Below are positions 1 to 8,110 of a DNA stretch of 64,000 nucleotides, piece after piece. The stretch is from Chloroflexota bacterium. GTDB lineage: Bacteria > Chloroflexota > UBA11872. Made by a program: the position numbers and the translations under genes. The first letter of the stretch is position 1; every line of letters begins with the position of its first letter. The notes beneath the pieces were generated by a model, which saw nothing but the letters and a program-made list of their open reading frames with translations, searched no databases and had not been told where the DNA came from. Location of the stretch: positions 149,438 through 213,437 of the forward strand of contig JAJDVX010000010.1 in assembly GCA_022825895.1 (NCBI GenBank), given 5' to 3'.

Positions 1-29
1 AACTCGAACGGTCCAACGTTGAAGGGCAT
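1..29 (-). CDS. Possible TatA-like protein, N-terminus only (cut by window edge)
   Basis: Reading leftward from an ATG at 29-27, the first nine residues are MPFNVGPFE before the window ends. A strong Shine-Dalgarno sequence (AGGAGG) lies three bases upstream of the ATG. A short start reaching a Gly-Pro-x-Glu turn is typical of TatA/TatB twin-arginine translocase subunits, where a single hydrophobic helix follows at once. Only nine residues are visible, so the family name is a guess; the start codon and ribosome binding site are what the sequence really shows. The roughly 210 bases between this start and the dacA stop contain nothing else I can support. Confidence 0.35.
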
Positions 30-240
30 GTCCCTCCTCTTTCTCGTGAGCGATTAGCCGCCGGGCAACCCGCGGACCTCGCCTGCGCTGTGCAGGCTGA
101 CGGACCACGACGATTCGAGGCACGGGACCGTCGGGTGTCCATTCACCCGCGGGTCCGGTTCCCGAAGCGGCGCACCGGTCACCGTAACGATACGCGATTG
201 TGCCATTCCAACCACCGTCGCACGCACAATTCCGAGACAT

Positions 241-1365
241 CTAGCCTCGCGCCGCCAGCGCCCGGTAGCCGAAATCCAGCAACGTCTCCGCGTCGGCCAG
301 ACGGTCCTCGCTGCCCAGCAGCACCACCATCAACCGCCGCGGCCCGCGCCTCGCCGCCGCGATCAGGTTGCCGCCGGCCTCCTCCGTGTGGCCGGTCTTG
401 ACCCCAATGGCGCCCTCGTACGACCAAAGCAATCCGTTGAGATTGCGGACGCTATACGAACGATTGGCCGGCCCGGCCGGAATCACGTGAATCTGGGTGG
501 CCACAATCTGTGCCAGCAACGGAAACCGGTCCATGGCGTCAGCGGCCAGCACCGCCAGGTCAAAGGCCGTGGTGTATTGGTCCTCCGCATCCTGGCCGCC
601 GGGGTTGGCAAAGTGCGTGTTGTTCAAGTCCAGGCGCCGGGCCAGGTCGTTCATTTGCGCCACCGTGTAGGCATCACCGCCAATCCCGTCGGCAATGGTG
701 GCGGCGGCGTCGTTGGCGGATGGCAACAGCAGCGTGTACAGCAGGTGCTCCAGGGTCAACACGTCGCCCGGTCGGAGACCGGCCACGACCGAGGGTTCCC
801 CAGTCGCGCTCTCCGGAACCTGAATGCGCGTATCCGGCGGCGCCTGTTCCAACGCCACGATGGCCGTGGCCAGCTTGGCCAGGCTCGCTGGCGGACGACG
901 CTCCCCGGGGTTTTTCGAGAACACGACCGTTCGCTCGCCCATGTCCACCAGCAAGGCGGCACGGGCCGAAATCGGTGGCGCTTCCACCGGTCGCGTAAAC
1001 GGGCTGTCGATGAACGCCGCCGTCGTGGGTATCCGCTGGACGCGGGAGTCCGATGTTTCAGGCGACAGAAGATTCACAACGCGCCCCTCGTCCGGCGGCG
1101 GGGGCTCGACGGAAGACAATAGTCGGACGAGCAGCAAGACGCCGGCAATCACCAATAGGCAGATGAACACAACGCTGGACAGCTGCCGCAGTTGGGTTCG
1201 CCGCGCGTGGCGCGCCTTCGCCACCGCCGAGCGCTCGCGCAGTCTCGCGTGGTAAATCGGCGGCGGTATGGCTGCCCGTCGACGCCCCACCGGCCTCGCG
1301 AACAAGGCGTCCTGCGACCAGTCCTCGTCGTCCAATTCGGGCCGGGGCGGGGCGCGCCGGCTCAT
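241..1365 (-). CDS. dacA: D-alanyl-D-alanine carboxypeptidase (peptidase S11), membrane-anchored
   Basis: Penicillin-binding-protein-type serine peptidase that trims the terminal D-Ala from peptidoglycan stem peptides outside the membrane. All three active-site motifs are present: SLAK at 161-164 (nucleophile Ser161), SAN at 216-218 and KTG at 323-325. A cytoplasmic Arg-rich segment of about 60 residues precedes one transmembrane helix (about 64-84), so it is N-terminally anchored rather than a secreted form with a C-terminal amphipathic anchor. Length is 374 residues. Its ATG overlaps the pyrE stop as ATGA, so the two genes are translationally coupled in one leftward operon. The class call is firm; the exact dac paralogue (dacA, dacF or similar) is not resolvable here. 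Confidence 0.85.
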   Translation of the reverse strand: MSRRAPPRPELDDEDWSQDALFARPVGRRRAAIPPPIYHARLRERSAVAKARHARRTQLRQLSSVVFICLLVIAGVLLLVRLLSSVEPPPPDEGRVVNLLSPETSDSRVQRIPTTAAFIDSPFTRPVEAPPISARAALLVDMGERTVVFSKNPGERRPPASLAKLATAIVALEQAPPDTRIQVPESATGEPSVVAGLRPGDVLTLEHLLYTLLLPSANDAAATIADGIGGDAYTVAQMNDLARRLDLNNTHFANPGGQDAEDQYTTAFDLAVLAADAMDRFPLLAQIVATQIHVIPAGPANRSYSVRNLNGLLWSYEGAIGVKTGHTEEAGGNLIAAARRGPRRLMVVLLGSEDRLADAETLLDFGYRALAARG

Positions 1366-1994
1366 GGCCGTTGCGCGTCCAGGAAGTCCAGGCTGCGCCG
1401 GAACTCGTCCTCGCTGATCAGCCGTTCGCTCATGTAGAGATTCAACATGGCCGGCAGCGTCACGATCGAGATCAGGCGCAGACCGTGGTACTCCAGCCGC
1501 CGGGCCGCCCCCACGTCGCGGTCCACCAGCACGATCACGTCGCGAACCTGTAGCCCTTCGCCGCGCAGCGCCTGCGCGGTTTGAATGACCGAGCCGCCTG
1601 ACGTAATCAGGTCATCCACCAGCAGCACGTGCTGGCCCGGCAGGAACCGCCCCACGATCTCCAGCCCTGCGGGATCGGATTCCGGCTTGACATAAATCAG
1701 CGGCATGTCGCACGTCAGCGAGTACGCCGTCGCCAGGTGCAAGCCGCCCATCGGAACGCCGGCCACCAGCTCAAACGGCTCGGCCCGCTGATGCCGTCGA
1801 GCTTCCGCCAGGTTCGCCGCGTCGCGCACCAGCGCCGCCGCCGTCCGCAGCGCCGATGGCACGGCCACCAGGCGCTTCGGATCAACGTAGACCGGGGAAT
1901 TCACCGTGGACCGGCCCAGCGTGTAACTACCGAACCGGATACCGCCCAGTTCGTAGATCTGCCGAGCCAGGTCGAGGGCGCTGAGTTCGTCCGT
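1362..1994 (-). CDS. pyrE: Orotate phosphoribosyltransferase
   Basis: Converts orotate plus PRPP to OMP in pyrimidine synthesis. The PRPP-binding signature VLLVDDLITSGGS is intact, as are the upstream substrate loops (VAGVPMGGL). The reading frame stays open up to 2252, but the upstream part looks non-coding: no ATG or GTG sits near the family's usual start. I place the start at an ACG (1994-1992), giving 210 residues, the usual family length. It is preceded by GGAG with an 8-base spacer and yields a normal N-terminus (TDELSALDLARQIYELG). A TTG at 2042 is an alternative but gives a less typical extension. It ends in a 4-base overlap with the downstream dacA-like gene. Confidence 0.85.
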   Translation of the reverse strand, partial: TDELSALDLARQIYELGGIRFGSYTLGRSTVNSPVYVDPKRLVAVPSALRTAAALVRDAANLAEARRHQRAEPFELVAGVPMGGLHLATAYSLTCDMPLIYVKPESDPAGLEIVGRFLPGQHVLLVDDLITSGGSVIQTAQALRGEGLQVRDVIVLVDRDVGAARRLEYHGLRLISIVTLPAMLNLYMSERLISEDEFRRSLDFLDAQRP

Positions 1995-2335
1995 GAGCGC
2001 TACTCCGCGTATGTGGCAAACAGCGGCCAGCGGTCCCGCCAACGCCCCCCGAGGCGGACCGGGCGTGCGCAGATTATTGTCAAGTTGGTTTAGCCGGTCA
2101 AGGCTTTTACCCCGGGCAGGGGCTCGGCCCTGACCCGGCCACGCCCCACGCCGGCTGGATTGTCGGCGTCTCCCGAGCCGCTGCCGCGAATGGACGCTCC
2201 CGCGCGTGGGACAATCGACCACCCGGCAGCGCCGACGCTGCGCTCCGGCCAACGGTCAACAACGGGACACCGCTCATCAGAATCCTCTGGCGCCTGATTC
2301 TCTACCTGCGCAGTCAGAAACTGCTGCTCGCGGGC

Positions 2336-4039
2336 ATGCTCGTCACGCTCACGCTCGGTTCGCTGCTGCGCACGCTGCCGCCCACCCTCAGCAAGATCGC
2401 CATCGACGACGGCGTGCGGGCCAACAACCTGAACGTGCTGTTCGTGACCGTCGGCCTGTTCGTTGGGGCCGTGCTGCTATCCAACGTCGCCATGGCGGGG
2501 CGTCTCTACGCCGCCCGCTACAGCGCCCAGAAGGTCATCCACGACATCCGCAACGACCTCTACACCCATCTCAGCGCCAAGTCCATGAGCTTTTTCGACC
2601 GGCACCAGACCGGCGACCTGATGTCCCGGGTCACCAACGACGTCAACATGATTCAGTTCTTCTTCAACATGGCCGGCACCGTGATCCTCTCGTCGATCGC
2701 CCTCACCGCCATGAACCTGATCTTCATGTTCGCGCTGGACTGGGTGATGGCGCTCGCCATCATTGCCCTGGTCCCCTTCTTCATCGCCATGCAGTCCGTC
2801 GCCAAGCGCGTGGTGCCGCTCTTTCGCCAATCAAATCAGCAGATGGGCGTAGTCAACGTCGAGATCCGCGAGGCCATCTCCGGCATCAAGGTCATCCAGG
2901 CCTTCGGCCGCGAGCAGTACCAGGAAGAACGTTTCGACCGCGAAAACTGGAAGCTGCGCGATCTCCGCACCCGCGTGCTGCGCACCTTCGCCCTTTACTC
3001 CCAGGGCATCGAGCTGATCGCCGGCGCCGCCACGGCCCTGATTCTCGGCCTCGGCGCTTGGCGGATTGTCAACGGCGACTTCACGCTCGGCGGCCTGGTG
3101 GCCTTCCAGGGTTACCTGCTGCTGATGCTGCAACCCACCCGGTTCCTCGGATTCGCCGTCCAGATCACCCAGCAGGCCGTCACCTCCGGCGAGCGCGTCT
3201 TCCAGATCATCGACACCCCGCTGGACGTGCAGGAAAAGCCCGACGCGCACCCGTTGCCCGAAGTCCGCGGCGAAATCGAATTCGACCGCGTCACCTTCCA
3301 GTACGGCGACCGCGACCCGATCCTGCGCGACGTGTCGGTCCACGTGCCGGCCGGCGGATCGCTCGCCATCGTCGGCCGCAGCGGCTCGGGCAAGAGCACC
3401 CTGGCCAACCTGTTGCCCCGCTTCTACGACCCCACCGAGGGCGCCATCCGCGTCGATGGCCACGACCTGCGTGACATCCGCCTGCAAGACCTCAGGTCCG
3501 GCATCGGCATGGTCATGCAGGAGACCTTCCTCTTCAACATGACCGTGGCCGACAACCTGCGCTTCGGCCGCAAAGACGCCTCCCACGAGGATCTGGAAGC
3601 CGCGGCGCGCATGGCCGCCGCCCACGACTTCATCACGGACTTGCCCCAGGGCTACGACACGCTCATCGGCGACCGCGGCGTGCGGCTCTCCGGCGGCCAG
3701 CGCCAGCGGGTCGCCATTGCCCGCGCCCTCCTCGTGCGACCGGCAATCCTGGTCCTGGACGAGGCCACCTCCAGCGTCGACACCCGCACCGACCGCGCCA
3801 TCCAGCGCGCCCTCGAGCAGCTGATGCAGGAGCGCACCACCATCGTGATCGCCCACCGGCTGTCGACCATTCGCCGGGTCGACCAGATCATCGTGGTTGA
3901 CGGCGGCCGCATCGTCGCCCGCGGCACGCACGAAGAGTTGCTGGAAACCAGCGACGACTACCGCGCCATCTACGAGCTTCAATTCCGTCTGCAGGAAGAG
4001 TCCCTGGCGATTGAGGCCGGCGGGCAGGTCAGCGTCTGA
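2336..4039 (+). CDS. ABC exporter half-transporter, first of a pair
   Basis: Fused transmembrane (six helices) plus ATPase ABC exporter of the MsbA/LmrA/BmrC type, probably the partner of the gene immediately downstream. The nucleotide-binding domain has Walker A GRSGSGKST, signature LSGGQRQR, Walker B ILVLDEATS and the H-loop (IAHRLST), all canonical. From the first ATG the protein is 567 residues. In-frame sequence upstream (2276-2335) encodes a typical exporter N-terminus, RILWRLILYLRSQKLLLAG, but contains no ATG, GTG or TTG. An ATC at 2276, eight bases after GGGA, is where the family would start. The stop and the next start overlap as TGATG, so the two halves are coupled and probably heterodimerise. 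Substrate unknown. Confidence 0.88.
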   Translation: MLVTLTLGSLLRTLPPTLSKIAIDDGVRANNLNVLFVTVGLFVGAVLLSNVAMAGRLYAARYSAQKVIHDIRNDLYTHLSAKSMSFFDRHQTGDLMSRVTNDVNMIQFFFNMAGTVILSSIALTAMNLIFMFALDWVMALAIIALVPFFIAMQSVAKRVVPLFRQSNQQMGVVNVEIREAISGIKVIQAFGREQYQEERFDRENWKLRDLRTRVLRTFALYSQGIELIAGAATALILGLGAWRIVNGDFTLGGLVAFQGYLLLMLQPTRFLGFAVQITQQAVTSGERVFQIIDTPLDVQEKPDAHPLPEVRGEIEFDRVTFQYGDRDPILRDVSVHVPAGGSLAIVGRSGSGKSTLANLLPRFYDPTEGAIRVDGHDLRDIRLQDLRSGIGMVMQETFLFNMTVADNLRFGRKDASHEDLEAAARMAAAHDFITDLPQGYDTLIGDRGVRLSGGQRQRVAIARALLVRPAILVLDEATSSVDTRTDRAIQRALEQLMQERTTIVIAHRLSTIRRVDQIIVVDGGRIVARGTHEELLETSDDYRAIYELQFRLQEESLAIEAGGQVSV

Positions 4040-5829
4040 TGGGTATGCGTCAGACCTACGTCGACACCTCCAACCTCAGCGGCCGCACCGTCGCCGGCAC
4101 CCTGCGGCGCTTGCTCTACTACGTCGGTTTGCACCGGCGCCACATCGGGATCGCCTTCGTTGCGCTGTCCATCGCCTCCCTCTTGAACATGGTGCCGCCC
4201 TGGGCCTTGAAGATCGCGGTTGACGACTTCATCCCACAAGCGGACGCGGCCGGGGCGGTGCGCATCGCCGGCGCCATGATGCTGGTCTACCTCGCCCGCG
4301 GCGCGCTCAACTACCTGAACTTCTACCTCTTCGCGCGCAGCAGCCAGACCATCGTCTACCAGGTGTCGCGCGACATGTTCGTCCGGCTGGTGCGTCACTC
4401 CATGCGTTTCTTCGAGAGCCAGCGCACCGGCGAGACGGTCTCGCACTTGACCGCCGATGTCACCGCCGTCCAGCAGGCCATGCAGGGCCAGGTGCTCACC
4501 GCCAGCGCGGGCATCGTCACCATGCTCCTGTACCTGGTCGTCATGCTGACGCTCGACTGGCGCCTGACGCTGGTGATCCTATCCGTGGTGCCCCTGATGC
4601 TGATCGCCAGCGTCATTACCGCCCGGATGCTCCGCGTGCGCTACCGCCGCGTGCAGGAATCCATCGCCAACATCAACACCGCCATCGAGGAAAACGTCAG
4701 CGGTGTGCGTGTCAGCCGCGCCTTCGCCCGCGAGGAAGCCGACGCTCGCCGCTTCCAGACCGAGAACCGCGCCAACCTCCAGGCCAACCTCAACACTACG
4801 ATGGTGGAATCCATTGCCACGCCCGTGATCGAAGGCCTCAGCACCCTCAGCGTGGCCGCCCTCCTGGCCTACGGCGGCTGGCAGATCACGATTGGCGAGA
4901 TGCAGCCCGGCACGCTCATCGCCTTCCTGGCCTACGTGCAGATCTTCCACCAGCCCATGACAGAGCTCGTGCGTGTCAACTACGTCATCCAGTCCGGCCT
5001 GGCCGCCGCCGACCGCATCTTCCAGTTCATGGACGTCCCGCGCCACATCGTCAATCGGCCGTCGGCGGTCGATCTGGTCCGGCCGCGCGGACGCGTCGAG
5101 TTCCGCAACGTCGACTTCAGCTACGACGGCGTCACCCCGGTCCTCCAGGACGTGTCCGTGACCGCCGAACCCGGCCAGACCGTCGCGCTCGTTGGAGCCA
5201 CGGGATCCGGCAAGACCACCATGGTCAACCTCATCGCCCGCTTCTACGACCCCACCTCGGGCCAGATCCTGGTAGACGGCAACGACCTGCGCGACGTCCG
5301 GATGGAGAGCCTCCGCTCACGTCTGGCCTACGTCCCCCAGGAGACCTTCCTGTTCAGCGGCACAGTCGCCGAGAACATCCGCTACGGAAACCCCGATGCC
5401 GGCGACGACCAGGTCGCCGCCGCGGCCGCATTGGCGCGTGCCGACGACTTCATCGAGCAACTGGACGACGGCTACGAAACCATCGTCGGCGACGGCGGCC
5501 TGCGGCTCTCACGCGGCCAGCAGCAGCGCGTGGCCCTGGCCCGCGCGATCCTGGCCGACCCCGCCGTGCTCGTGCTCGACGAAGCCACTTCCGACATTGA
5601 CACCGAATCCGAATACGAGATTCAGCAGGCCCTGGTCCAGGTCATGCGCAACCGCACCAGCTTCGTCATCGCCCACCGCCTCTCCACCATCCGCAACGCC
5701 GACCTCATCGTCGTGCTCGATGAAGGCCGCATCGTCCAGCGCGGCCCCCACACCGAACTCATCGCCCAACCCGGCCCCTACCGCGACCTCCACGCCGCCC
5801 AATTCGACGACCCACCCCCTCCTTCGTAG
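4039..5829 (+). CDS. ABC exporter half-transporter, second of a pair
   Basis: Second MsbA-type half-transporter, 596 residues, starting one base inside the stop of its partner. Six membrane helices are followed by an ATPase domain with Walker A GATGSGKTT, Walker B VLVLDEATS and H-loop IAHRLST. The ABC signature reads LSRGQQQR instead of LSGGQ, an asymmetry relative to the first subunit that is common in heterodimeric exporters with one degenerate site. The gene's stop codon is TAG within TTCGTAG, the first bases of a palindromic repeat inserted at its 3' end, and the repeat hairpin follows two bases later. The natural C-terminus may therefore have been altered by the repeat. Confidence 0.88.
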   Translation: MGMRQTYVDTSNLSGRTVAGTLRRLLYYVGLHRRHIGIAFVALSIASLLNMVPPWALKIAVDDFIPQADAAGAVRIAGAMMLVYLARGALNYLNFYLFARSSQTIVYQVSRDMFVRLVRHSMRFFESQRTGETVSHLTADVTAVQQAMQGQVLTASAGIVTMLLYLVVMLTLDWRLTLVILSVVPLMLIASVITARMLRVRYRRVQESIANINTAIEENVSGVRVSRAFAREEADARRFQTENRANLQANLNTTMVESIATPVIEGLSTLSVAALLAYGGWQITIGEMQPGTLIAFLAYVQIFHQPMTELVRVNYVIQSGLAAADRIFQFMDVPRHIVNRPSAVDLVRPRGRVEFRNVDFSYDGVTPVLQDVSVTAEPGQTVALVGATGSGKTTMVNLIARFYDPTSGQILVDGNDLRDVRMESLRSRLAYVPQETFLFSGTVAENIRYGNPDAGDDQVAAAAALARADDFIEQLDDGYETIVGDGGLRLSRGQQQRVALARAILADPAVLVLDEATSDIDTESEYEIQQALVQVMRNRTSFVIAHRLSTIRNADLIVVLDEGRIVQRGPHTELIAQPGPYRDLHAAQFDDPPPPS

Positions 5830-5866
5830 CGGCCGGTTTCTAACCGGCCTCTTCCGCTCGTGATCC
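5826..5866 (+). repeat. GGCCGGTT palindromic repeat, copy 1, at the ABC gene stop
   Basis: The core is a perfect 8-bp inverted repeat GGCCGGTT-TCT-AACCGGCC at 5831-5849, with the conserved flank CTCTTCCGCTCGTGATCC downstream and CGTAG upstream. The TAG in the upstream flank is the stop codon of the ABC exporter gene. The transcript would fold into a GC-rich hairpin right after the stop. At least seven copies lie in this window: five near the RAYT gene and two after aroB. Confidence 0.9.
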
Positions 5867-5887
5867 CACGGCCCAACCCCAACGCCG

Positions 5888-6532
5888 CTACCCCGACTCC
5901 CCCTCCCGCTTCAACCACCACCGCAACGGATTTTCCGCGATGTACTCCCGAATCCGGTTCAAGTCCTCCTCATTCCGAACCACATGCTCATAAAACCCCC
6001 GCTGCCACACCGCCGTCCCCGGCGTCCCCCGCATTGCATTCACCCGCCGGCCCGAATACGTCTTGAACCCCCTGACAACCTCCGGCAACCCATGCCGCCG
6101 CATCTTCGCGGGGGCTCCCTCCTGCGTACGGGCCTCATCTTGCGTAGGGGCCGGTTTCTAACCGGCCTCTTCCGCTCGTGATCCAACAGTCGCACTCCCC
6201 AACGCCGGGCCGGAATCCGAACCCGCTTCCGAGTCCCCATCCATAAGAACAACAATCCCATGCACGTGATCCGGCATCACCACAAACGCATCCAGCGCCA
6301 CGTACGGGTAATGCACTGGCAATTCGTTCCAAACCCCTTCCACCGCCCGCCCCGCCGAATTCAACGCCATCCGGCCGTCCCTGACCCGACCAAACAAATG
6401 CTTCCGCCAGTCCGTGCAAATCGTCACCGAATACGCCCCATCCTGCGAATAATCGTATTCCCGCAACCGCCGCGGCCGGGCAACACGTCGCCCCGTCCCG
6501 TCGTCGTCCCGAATCAGCGCCGCTTCTCCCAT
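5888..6532 (-). pseudogene. REP-associated tyrosine transposase (RAYT, Y1_Tnp family), interrupted
   Basis: The N-terminal part shows the family opening (YDYSQDGAYSVTICT) and the HUH-type metal motif MPDHVHGIVVL. The C-terminal part (from about 6103 down) has the family's GFKTYSGRRVNAMRGTPG and the end helix REYIAENPLRW with the likely catalytic Tyr. Both parts are in the same frame, but a TAG at 6160-6158 separates them. That TAG lies in the loop of a palindromic repeat (copy 2) sitting in the linker; read through, the repeat encodes EAG-stop-KPAPT. Read as one protein the length would be 214 residues, normal for the family. RAYTs are single-strand nucleases that act on REP hairpins, and copies of the same hairpin flank this gene. 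The start is uncertain: the frame is open to 6628, but that part overlaps a degenerate repeat. Confidence 0.8.
6142..6184 (+). repeat. GGCCGGTT palindromic repeat, copy 2, inside the RAYT gene
   Basis: Perfect hairpin GGCCGGTT-TCT-AACCGGCC at 6149-6167 with the same CGTAGGGG and CTCTTCCGCTCGTGATCC flanks as copy 1. It lies in the linker between the HUH half and the tyrosine half of the transposase gene. In the gene's direction the loop reads TAG in frame. A truncated copy (TGCGTACGGGCC) sits just before it at 6123-6134. Confidence 0.9.
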
Positions 6533-6587
6533 CCTTGGTGGGGATCGGTCCCCGACCCGTCGCTTCCCGTCCGGCGTCCCCATTCTG

Positions 6588-6616
6588 TCGTAGGGGCCGC
6601 GTCTCTGACCGGCCTC
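6588..6616 (+). repeat. GGCCGGTT palindromic repeat, copy 3 (decayed)
   Basis: GTCGTAGGGGCCGCGTCTCTGACCGGCCTC: the flanks are kept but the left arm has substitutions, so the stem is imperfect. It overlaps the upstream, probably untranslated part of the RAYT reading frame. Confidence 0.7.
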
Positions 6617-6637
6617 TGGTTGTTCCAACTGATCTTG

Positions 6638-6676
6638 GCGTAGGGGACGGTTTCTAACCGGCCTCTTCCGGTCGAA
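6638..6676 (+). repeat. GGCCGGTT palindromic repeat, copy 4
   Basis: GCGTAGGGG flank, then an arm with one change (GACGGTT), loop TCT, AACCGGCC, and the downstream flank CTCTTCCGGTCGAAG. The variant flank (GGTCGAA rather than GCTCGTGATC) is shared with copy 6 after aroB, so two sub-types of the element exist. Confidence 0.8.
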
Positions 6677-6692
6677 GCGCCAAGTTCTTCCT

Positions 6693-6730
6693 TAGTGAGC
6701 CGGTTCGGAGTCATTCGCAAACCCGTGTCG
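6693..6730 (+). repeat. GTGAGCCGGTTCGGAGTC repeat (partial copy)
   Basis: TTAGTGAGCCGGTTCGGAGTC followed by a diverged TCGCAAACCCGTGTCG matches the second dispersed repeat family in this window (copies near 7.9, 49.1, 57.5 and 62.8 kb). The inner arms GGTTC and GAACC, clear elsewhere, are decayed on the right side here. Confidence 0.55.
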
Positions 6731-7165
6731 CCCCCGGATGAAGGGATGGTGTCCCCGGCCCGCCCATCTTCCGCTCCCTCCGCCATCCGAGTGTCGCAAC
6801 CTTACGTAGGGGCCGGTTTGTAACCGGCCTCTTCCGGGCAGCCAACCTTCAGCTCGCCGCCCCCGTTCAAGGTGAGCCACCCCCGTCATACGCCGGTGCC
6901 TCGACACTTGTAGGGGTACCCCAGAGCAGGGTCTCGCAAGGCAACCGCGCCGCTGCGGAGAGCGCGCGTCCCCAGACCGCGAGACGCATTCCCGGCGAGC
7001 CTGCCCTGAGCCTGCCGAATGGCGCCGGAACCCAGCAGCAACCAACACCCTCGCCATCCCCCAGCCACTATCCACCAACCACGAACCACTTCTCCTCACC
7101 GGCGTCCGCGCCGTTCGTCCTGTTAGCGTGAGCGTCCTGTTCAATGAGTCGAGTGGCGATTAGTC
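6731..7165. other. Intergenic, repeat remnants, no gene seen
   Basis: Apart from palindrome copy 5 (6804-6838) this stretch holds only a short GAGCCTGCCCTGAGCCTGCCGAA element (around 6999) that recurs near 54.3 and 62.96 kb. No open frame here resembles a protein, and I see no tRNA or clear terminator. Confidence 0.5.
6804..6838 (+). repeat. GGCCGGTT palindromic repeat, copy 5
   Basis: ACGTAGG followed by the perfect hairpin GGCCGGTT-TGT-AACCGGCC at 6811-6829 and CTCTTCCGG. The loop is TGT rather than TCT. In the frame used by the transposase linker this copy would read AGYKPAPT with no stop, unlike copy 2. Confidence 0.85.
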
Positions 7166-7786
7166 ATGGTTGAACCGGCGCCATTCCAGCAGTGGCTTGC
7201 GGCACAGGCGTCGACAGTCGACCCCTTCGACCATATTCGCGAGGCCAGCGAAGCGCACCGCCAACAGCATGGCGCGGCCTGCACGGTCTATCCCACGTCC
7301 AGGGCCCCATTGTGGGGCGTCATTGCCGGTGCAATCCGTCCAAACCGAATCCTCGAAATCGGTACTGGCCTCGGGCATAGCGCCCTCTGGCTGGCCTACG
7401 GAGCGCCAGAGGCCGACGTCACCACCATCGAAGCCGACCCCGTCCATGCCGCGCTCGCTCGGGCCAATGTGCGGAAGGCGGGTTACGCGGACCGGATTGA
7501 AATTGTCAACGCACGCGCAATCGACTTCCTCGCCGATTGCGACGAGCAGGTCGACATCATCTTCTGCGACTGCGACGTGGACGAGTACGGCGACTATCCC
7601 ACCCACGTCATGCGGCTGCTCCGGGTAGGCGGCTTGCTCATCACCGCCAACCTCTTCGCTGGCTGGTACACACCCGGCATGCCGGGACTCGATGCCGCAG
7701 TCGCCTACCGCGACCGGGTACTCGCAGACCCGCGCCTGCTCTCCACCTTCCTGGGCGCCAACGCCATCAGCCTCCGCACCCCCTAA
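7166..7786 (+). CDS. SAM-dependent O-methyltransferase, class I
   Basis: 206-residue Rossmann-fold methyltransferase resembling the catechol/caffeoyl-CoA O-methyltransferase group (family 3). Motif I is ILEIGTGLGHSALWLA, the acidic end of strand 2 is TIEADP, and the metal-site-like acidic patch IIFCDCDVDEYGDY follows strand 4. The unusual feature is this Asp/Cys-rich loop, which may bind the divalent cation used by such enzymes. Starts at ATG; no obvious Shine-Dalgarno. It stands alone between repeat-rich spacers, so context gives no substrate hint. Confidence 0.75.
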   Translation: MVEPAPFQQWLAAQASTVDPFDHIREASEAHRQQHGAACTVYPTSRAPLWGVIAGAIRPNRILEIGTGLGHSALWLAYGAPEADVTTIEADPVHAALARANVRKAGYADRIEIVNARAIDFLADCDEQVDIIFCDCDVDEYGDYPTHVMRLLRVGGLLITANLFAGWYTPGMPGLDAAVAYRDRVLADPRLLSTFLGANAISLRTP

Positions 7787-7894
7787 CTCCACCAACCACA
7801 CACCCACGGCCCCGCCCGCACTGCCCCCGATCCACCGGCAGGCCGAAGCGCCCCACGCCAGCGCCGCCGTGGAAACTCCCCAATGCATCCCCTA

Positions 7895-7945
7895 CCATTC
7901 GTGGTGAGCCGGCTCGGAGTCTTTCGGAGACCCGTGTCGAACCAC
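7895..7945 (+). repeat. TTCGTGGTGAGCC palindromic repeat, copy 1
   Basis: Runs from ATTCGTGGTGAGCC to GTGTCGAACCAC. The outer ends GTGGT/ACCAC are inverted, and an inner GG(C/T)TC...GA(A/G)CC pair is imperfect here. It lies in the 324-base spacer 7787-8110 between the methyltransferase and the Mrr-like gene; apart from this repeat I see nothing functional there. Confidence 0.75.
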
Positions 7946-8110
7946 CCGCCGGACGCAGCACCCAACCCTCCGTCCTCCGGCGTCCTCAGCCAGGGCCCGG
8001 CGCCCCGGGCAATCTAGGCGCACACTGCTGCCCGGTTTGCTCCCTCGCTCCCGAGTCCGCGGTCCGCAGTACCCGCCAAGTACATTCGAGCTCGACAGAT
8101 TGACCGGGAT

